Both the position numbers and the translations under genes were made by a program. 64,000 nucleotides of DNA from contig NZ_AP018738.1 in the NCBI RefSeq assembly GCF_000974685.2, forward strand, positions 1,984,001 through 2,048,000. Direction: 5' to 3'. Shown here piece by piece: positions 57,815 through 64,000 of this stretch. The notes under the pieces are model-generated. The model ran no database searches, was not told the origin of the DNA, and saw nothing but the letters and a program-made list of their open reading frames with translations. Each line of letters begins with the position of its first letter. Within the stretch, counting starts at the first letter, position 1. The DNA comes from Ferriphaselus amnicola. Lineage in GTDB: Bacteria > Pseudomonadota > Gammaproteobacteria > Burkholderiales > Gallionellaceae.

Positions 57815-59266
57815 ATGCCCGTGCTGAATCGCCACCTATCATCTCTGCTTATCTCTGCCGCACTGACGGTCGTTCCGTTCGCGTCAGCTTGGGCGGATGA
57901 CGATTCAGGAGCACTTTCTTTCGTCACCCAAGTTCAAGCCACTCATCCAGTTCCGGTGAGCGAAAGCGACCGGATGGCTCCGCTACTGAACGAAGTGGCG
58001 CAAGACGACCTTTGGCAGCGTATCCGCAACGGCTTCACACTCAGCGAGCTGGATAGCCCATTGGTTGCGCGTCATGAGCAATGGTATGCCAACCGCCCAG
58101 AATACGTTGCGCGCATGACCGAGCGCGCTGGACGCTATCTATATTTCATCATCGAAGAAGTCGAAAAGCGCGGCATGCCAACCGAAGTTGCGCTGCTTCC
58201 GATGATCGAGAGCGCCTACAATCCTTCAGCCTACTCGATCGCAAACGCATCTGGCATCTGGCAGTTCATCCCTTCCACAGGGAAAGACTACGGCATGAAA
58301 CAAAACTGGTGGTATGACGGTCGCCGCGATATTCTCAGCGCCACACGAGGCGCGCTAAACTACCTGCAAAAGCTGCATGACCAATTCGGCGATTGGCAAT
58401 TAGCCTTGGCCGCCTACAACTGGGGCGAAGGTGCTGTACAACGCGCCCAAGATCGTAACCGCGCACGCGGCTTGCCGACTGACTATGCCAGCCTGACCAT
58501 GCCGGAAGAAACTCGAAACTACATACCTAAGTTGCTCGCCGTAAAAAACATCATCGCCAGCCCGTGGAACTATGGATTGACACTGCCATCTGTCCCGAAT
58601 CAGCCTTACTTCACTGCCGTGACCACCAAGGAACACATGGACGTTCAGGTTGCCGCAAAGCTAGCCAATATCAGCATGGGCGAGTTTCTTGCACTCAACC
58701 CAGCACATAACCGCCCAGTGATGCTGCAAAACAATACCAACACCATCCTGTTACCCGTGGATAAGGTTAATGATTTTTACAGCAACCTTGAACACTTCGA
58801 TCAGCCGCTGGTGAGTTGGCAAGGCTATCAAACCCGCAAAGGTGAACGTCTCGACAAAGTCGCCCCGCGCTTTGGTTTGACTGTGGAAAAGCTGATTTCG
58901 ATCAACGGTCTGTCTGCTCGCGCCAAAATCAGCTCAGGGCAAACTTTGCTAGTTCCCATGCGTGACGGCGATGCAGATTATGAGTTCGAAGCTTTCAATC
59001 TGCACCTAGCTCCCAATGCCTTGGCCATGACCTCCTCCAAAAAGAGTAAGGACAGTAAGGGAAGTAAGAGCAAGTCCAAAGAGCGCAGTAAAGTTGCACT
59101 GTTGAGCAAACGCGACAAATCCAGCAAACGCAGCACCAAAGTCTCTTCTCGCAGGGAGACTCCAGCCCGAGGCACTAAGCTGGCTAGCTTAAGTCGCTCA
59201 GGTAAGCAGTCCACCACTCGCAACAGCAAATCTACCCGCCGTCTACACGTCGCATCCAACCCCTGA
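57815..59266 (+). CDS. mltD: MltD-like lytic transglycosylase with LysM domain
   Basis: This enzyme cuts peptidoglycan glycan strands to 1,6-anhydro products. The 483-aa precursor has a signal peptide of about 27 residues ending AWA, not a lipobox, so it is soluble or loosely bound. The SLT domain carries catalytic Glu132 in MIESAYNPSA, with GIWQFIPSTGKDYG and LAAYNWGEGAV. One clear LysM lies near 355-400, with a weaker one before it. The last 75 residues are a Ser/Lys/Arg-rich tail (KSKDSKGSKSKSK) unusual for the family, perhaps binding acidic wall polymers. ATG at 57815 gives the natural signal peptide. Confidence 0.92.
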   Translation: MPVLNRHLSSLLISAALTVVPFASAWADDDSGALSFVTQVQATHPVPVSESDRMAPLLNEVAQDDLWQRIRNGFTLSELDSPLVARHEQWYANRPEYVARMTERAGRYLYFIIEEVEKRGMPTEVALLPMIESAYNPSAYSIANASGIWQFIPSTGKDYGMKQNWWYDGRRDILSATRGALNYLQKLHDQFGDWQLALAAYNWGEGAVQRAQDRNRARGLPTDYASLTMPEETRNYIPKLLAVKNIIASPWNYGLTLPSVPNQPYFTAVTTKEHMDVQVAAKLANISMGEFLALNPAHNRPVMLQNNTNTILLPVDKVNDFYSNLEHFDQPLVSWQGYQTRKGERLDKVAPRFGLTVEKLISINGLSARAKISSGQTLLVPMRDGDADYEFEAFNLHLAPNALAMTSSKKSKDSKGSKSKSKERSKVALLSKRDKSSKRSTKVSSRRETPARGTKLASLSRSGKQSTTRNSKSTRRLHVASNP

Positions 59267-59276
59267 TTTCAGTTCG

Positions 59277-61328
59277 CTAGCGGCTCAACGAACCAGCGTA
59301 CAGATGGCAGTGGACTCGCTGCCCACCATCCAGCACAGTTTCATCAGGATAGCGCTCTCGACACAGCGGCATCACCTGAGGACAGCGCGGATGAAAGTGG
59401 CAACCGTGTGGCGGATTTGCCGGAGATGGCATTTCACCGATCAAGTGCACAAACTCTCTACCACTCCCATCCACGCGCGGCACGGCCGACAGTAAGGCTT
59501 GCGTATAAGGATGGCGTGGGCTACCCAACACCTTAGCCGTCGCCCCACGCTCAACGATACGCCCGAGATACATCACACACACATCGTGGGCTAGGTACTC
59601 TACGACTGCCAGATTGTGGGTAATGAACAGATAGCTCAATCCCAACTCCTGCTGCAGCGATTTGAGCAGATTCAGGATTTGCGCCTGAACCGAGACATCC
59701 AGCGCACTAGTCGGCTCATCGCAGATCAGCAGCTTTGGGTTCACCGCCAAAGCACGGGCGATGGCGATACGCTGGCGCTGACCGCCGGAGAACTCATGCG
59801 GATAACGCCACTTCGCTGCCGCACTCAGCCCGACCTTCTCCAACAGGGCATCCATCAGCCCCTGCCGTGAAGCTCCATCACCTCCTACGCCCAAGGCAGC
59901 CATACCTTCGTCCAGAATCTCCGCCACCCGCATCCGAGGATTGAGTGAAGCATAGGGATCCTGAAATACCATCTGCATACCTGCGCGGTGCTCACGCAAT
60001 TTCTGAGCCGACAAACCGATCAACTCGTTCCCGCAGAAGCGTACGGTGCCTGCCGTAGGGGCTGTCAGCTGCAACATCGCCTTGCCCGCCGTGGTCTTGC
60101 CGCAACCAGACTCACCCACTAGCGCCAGCGTACGCCCAGTAGCAATTTCCAGAGACACACCGTCCACCGCCCGTACATGACCGACGGTACGTTGCAAGAT
60201 ACCCTGACGAATAGGGAAGTGGACTTTTAAGTTGCGGACGTGCAGAAGCTCGTCGCGACTAGCAGGTGGCGAATCGTTAGGTGCTGGTGCGGATTTTTCA
60301 GCTAATGACTGCAAGTGATCTACTACCGACTCCGAATACAGATGACACCTCACCCCCCGTCCCTCCAACTCTGTCCACTCAGGGGCCTCGGCGCGACACA
60401 ACTCCCATGCCCGATCACAGCGTGGAGCAAAGCGACAGCCGGTTGGCATCGCATTCAACGCGGGAACACTTCCGGGAATAGCTTCCAGCGGAGCCCCATC
60501 GCGCCGGGCATCAGGCAGGGCTGCAAACAGCTTTTGAGTGTAAGGATGCAAAGGCTGCGAGAACAGTTGCGGACGCGAGGCTCGCTCGACAATCTGTCCG
60601 GCGTACATCACCGCCACTTGATGCGCCATCTCAGCCACCACGCCGAGATCGTGCGTGATGAGCAATATTGCCATGCCGCTACTAGCCTGCGTATCGCGCA
60701 GCAGTTGCAGCACTTGCGCTTGTATCGTCACATCCAGTGCCGTGGTCGGTTCGTCGGCAATGAGCAACTGAGGCTCACCAGCAAGCGCCATCGCGACCAT
60801 CACGCGCTGCTTCATGCCACCCGAAAGCTGAAAGGGATACTCGCCTGCACGCCGCTCAGGGTCGGGGATACCAACTTGTTGCAACAACTCCACGATACGG
60901 GCCTGCACCGCTGTACCAGCAAGCCGGTCATGCAAAGCCAGCACTTCACCGATCTGCTGCCCCACCGTCAACACTGGATTCAGGCTCAGCCCCGGCTCCT
61001 GAAAAATCATTGCCATGCATCCGCCGCGCACTCGGCACATCTCTGCTTCCGTCAAGTGGAGCAACTCATCACCTTGCAAGCGCACCGAGCCAGAAGTCAG
61101 CGCTACGCCATCCGGCATCAAGCGCAGCAAAGAAAGTGCTGTCATTGACTTGCCGCAACCAGACTCGCCCAGAAGCGCAAATGTCTCACTCTGGCGGATA
61201 GCGAACGATATTCCATCCACAATGACCGCGCCATTGCGCAACTGCGCAACCAGTGACTCAACGCTCAGGACTTCGCTCACAGGCACGCCTGATAATGAGT
61301 CATCGCAATCGCTTTGATGTAAACGCAT
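59277..61328 (-). CDS. fused DppD-DppF type ABC ATPase
   Basis: A 683-aa fusion of two peptide/nickel-type ABC ATPases, as in YejF. The first half has Walker A GESGCGKS at 54-61, signature LSGGMKQR and Walker [13 protein letters not shown]. The second has GESGCGKT near 405, FSGGQRQR and [12 protein letters not shown]. Each half ends with the oligopeptide C-terminal block with cysteines ([28 protein letters not shown]) that can hold a 4Fe-4S cluster. No permease or binding protein is adjacent; the OppC/DppC-like permease at 15.5-16.8 kb is a possible partner. It starts 14 bases after pssA. Confidence 0.94.
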   Translation of the reverse strand: MRLHQSDCDDSLSGVPVSEVLSVESLVAQLRNGAVIVDGISFAIRQSETFALLGESGCGKSMTALSLLRLMPDGVALTSGSVRLQGDELLHLTEAEMCRVRGGCMAMIFQEPGLSLNPVLTVGQQIGEVLALHDRLAGTAVQARIVELLQQVGIPDPERRAGEYPFQLSGGMKQRVMVAMALAGEPQLLIADEPTTALDVTIQAQVLQLLRDTQASSGMAILLITHDLGVVAEMAHQVAVMYAGQIVERASRPQLFSQPLHPYTQKLFAALPDARRDGAPLEAIPGSVPALNAMPTGCRFAPRCDRAWELCRAEAPEWTELEGRGVRCHLYSESVVDHLQSLAEKSAPAPNDSPPASRDELLHVRNLKVHFPIRQGILQRTVGHVRAVDGVSLEIATGRTLALVGESGCGKTTAGKAMLQLTAPTAGTVRFCGNELIGLSAQKLREHRAGMQMVFQDPYASLNPRMRVAEILDEGMAALGVGGDGASRQGLMDALLEKVGLSAAAKWRYPHEFSGGQRQRIAIARALAVNPKLLICDEPTSALDVSVQAQILNLLKSLQQELGLSYLFITHNLAVVEYLAHDVCVMYLGRIVERGATAKVLGSPRHPYTQALLSAVPRVDGSGREFVHLIGEMPSPANPPHGCHFHPRCPQVMPLCRERYPDETVLDGGQRVHCHLYAGSLSR

Positions 61329-61342
61329 TGCGAAAGGTGGAA

Positions 61343-62095
61343 CTAGTGTTGCGGAGTTGATGGACGTGCTCGCAAGTCCAGCAGCCAGAGCACGTAGCCG
61401 GATAAGCAGTAGCCTAGGAATAGCAGGAACAGCACGATGGGTGGATCGACCGAGATCAAGATAAAGAACAAGGCGATCATGAAGACCACGATGAACGGCA
61501 CACTCTTGCGCATGTTGATGGTTTTGAAGCTGTAGAACCTCAAGTTAGTGACCATGCTCACACCAGCAAAGGTAGTGAGTACCGCTGCGTACCAGCGCAT
61601 TTGCTCACCGGAATAGTGATTGTCTAGCATCACCCAGACAAAACCCGCAACCAAAGCTGCTGCTGCTGGGCTCGGCAGTCCTTGGAAGTATCGCTTGTCC
61701 ACCACATCGATATTGGTATTGAAGCGCGCTAAGCGTAGCGCAGCACTACAACAATAGATGAACGCGGCGAACCAGCCCCACTTGCCCAAGCCTTTGAGTG
61801 CCCATTCGTACATCACCAACGAGGGGGCAACACCGAATGACACCATATCTGACAAACTATCGTATTGCGCCCCGAACTCACTCTGGGTGTGAGTCATACG
61901 CGCGACGCGACCATCCAATCCGTCGAGCACCATCGCGACGAAAATAGCAATGGCGGCGAACTCGAACCGGCCATTCATAGATTGCACGATGGCATAGAAG
62001 CCAGCAAACAGTGCGCCCGTGGTGAACAGGTTAGGTAATAGATAGATGCTGCGACGACGCAGATCAAGAGGTTTGCGATTACGGAATTGGGTCAT
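61343..62095 (-). CDS. pssA: CDP-diacylglycerol-serine O-phosphatidyltransferase
   Basis: PssA makes phosphatidylserine from CDP-diacylglycerol and serine; psd at 37.3 kb then makes phosphatidylethanolamine. The 250-aa membrane protein has the CDP-alcohol motif with DGLDGRVARM and, after eight residues, GAQYDSLSD, holding the metal-binding Asp residues. About six to seven hydrophobic segments follow. This is the integral-membrane type II form, not the E. coli PLD-like form. It begins 156 bases after the ilvC stop on the same strand, beyond a terminator, so it needs its own promoter. Confidence 0.95.
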   Translation of the reverse strand: MTQFRNRKPLDLRRRSIYLLPNLFTTGALFAGFYAIVQSMNGRFEFAAIAIFVAMVLDGLDGRVARMTHTQSEFGAQYDSLSDMVSFGVAPSLVMYEWALKGLGKWGWFAAFIYCCSAALRLARFNTNIDVVDKRYFQGLPSPAAAALVAGFVWVMLDNHYSGEQMRWYAAVLTTFAGVSMVTNLRFYSFKTINMRKSVPFIVVFMIALFFILISVDPPIVLFLLFLGYCLSGYVLWLLDLRARPSTPQH

Positions 62096-62179
62096 GGTCT
62101 AAGGCTATCAGTTCTAGCGCAAAACTGCCACAACCGTGACAGCGGCACAGCCCATGAGACGGGCGGTGAAAATACTCGC

Positions 62180-62244
62180 AAAAAAGGAAAAGGGAGAAGA
62201 GGAAAGCAGCATCCTGCTCATCCCTCTTCCCCCTTTACCCTTTT
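62180..62244 (-). terminator. terminator of the ilv operon
   Basis: On the minus strand a purine-rich arm (AAAAGGGTAAAGGGGGAAG) pairs imperfectly with CTTCTCCCTTTTCC across an inner AGCAG/CTGCT stem, and ends in six T at 62185-62180. It lies 7 bases after the ilvC stop. The pairing is long but has mismatches. Confidence 0.7.
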
Positions 62245-62250
62245 CAACGA

Positions 62251-63777
<1,527 letters not shown>

Positions 63778-63778
<1 letters not shown>

Positions 63779-64000
63779 TACAGATCCTCCGCCAAAATCA
63801 CTTCGGACAAGCCCTTGCCACCTGGAACCATGGGATAGACGTTCTCGGTCGGGTCAGTCTGAAAGTCGAGGAACACCAGATCGTTCTTACGCGCAAAGGC
63901 TTCCTGCAAAGCTGGACGCACGTCTGACGGCTTCTCGACACGAATACCGATGTGGCCATAAGCCTCGGCCAGCTTGGCGAAATCAGGCAGCGCATCCATG
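63778..64000 (-). CDS. ilvB: acetolactate synthase large subunit, C-terminal part
   Basis: Only the last 73 or so codons are present; the frame runs off the right edge of the window. The visible part, PDFAKLAEAYGHIG, then VFLDFQTDPTENVYPMVPGGKGLSE, is the end of the third, ThDP-binding domain of the large subunit. The remaining enzyme condenses two pyruvate molecules. It is the first gene of ilvB-ilvH-ilvC, though anything upstream is out of view. The stop overlaps the ilvH start by one base. Confidence 0.95.

Overview
The window reads as an ordinary chromosomal stretch of a betaproteobacterium, most likely in the order Nitrosomonadales and perhaps Gallionellaceae-like. This is inferred from gene content and order: the dapA-bamC-MBL operon, earP next to an EF-P that carries Arg32, a DapC-type transaminase, feoAB, and a phosphoketolase-acetate kinase pair. 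A database search would be needed to place it. Gene density is high, no prophage or CRISPR array is visible, and one mobile-element scar is suspected beside a tRNA gene.

Layout. 1-3.1 kb: the 3' part of an EAL-CBS-GGDEF protein, coupled to a chemotaxis receptor. 3.1-4.9 kb: two acyltransferases resembling the ornithine-lipid enzymes OlsA and OlsB. 4.9-12.2 kb: a phosphate-starvation block. A parA-like gene and phoU read left; ppx, a 71-aa unknown gene and pstSCAB read right. Four promoters here share the same geometry: a PhoB-box-like sequence followed 10 bp later by a -10 hexamer. 12.2-13.7 kb: an ammonium transporter with a canonical sigma-54 promoter and NtrC-type sites. 13.7-16.8 kb: efp, earP and an OppC/DppC-like permease, joined by 4-nt ATGA overlaps. 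17-25.4 kb: an HDOD-REC-GGDEF regulator, a frameshifted fadD, fadE, a PAS-GGDEF cyclase and rdgC.

25.5-34.5 kb: central carbon genes (xfp-ackA; pgi and glgB) flank a yefM-yoeB toxin-antitoxin pair and a tRNA-Pro(GGG) gene with a possible integration scar. 34.5-41.3 kb: clpB behind a sigma-32 type promoter, psd, an rlmN-like gene and several small unknown genes. 41.5-51.9 kb: zapE, purT, an EamA permease, dapC, a small repeat lipoprotein, the dapA-bamC-MBL operon and feoAB. 52-61.3 kb: an ATP/ADP-translocase-like carrier, a 12-repeat MORN protein, a Rieske oxygenase with an EamA permease, a SpoIIAA-like protein, a YcgR/PilZ protein, an MltD-like transglycosylase and a fused DppD-DppF ATPase. 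61.3-64 kb: pssA and the ilvB-ilvH-ilvC operon; ilvB runs off the end.

How the genes work together. The phosphate block senses, imports and stores phosphate, and the nearby acyltransferases may make phosphorus-free membrane lipid under the same stress. psd and pssA supply phosphatidylethanolamine. xfp-ackA turns sugar phosphates into acetate plus ATP, while pgi and glgB link to glycogen. dapA and dapC serve lysine and peptidoglycan synthesis. At least three GGDEF proteins and one PilZ protein indicate active cyclic-di-GMP signalling. No clearly new defence or biosynthetic system was found. The best leads are the uniform Pho promoters and their 71-aa gene, the fadD frameshift, the MORN/translocase pair, the operator-like palindromes at feoA and mltD, and an S24-like protein lacking the usual catalytic lysine.
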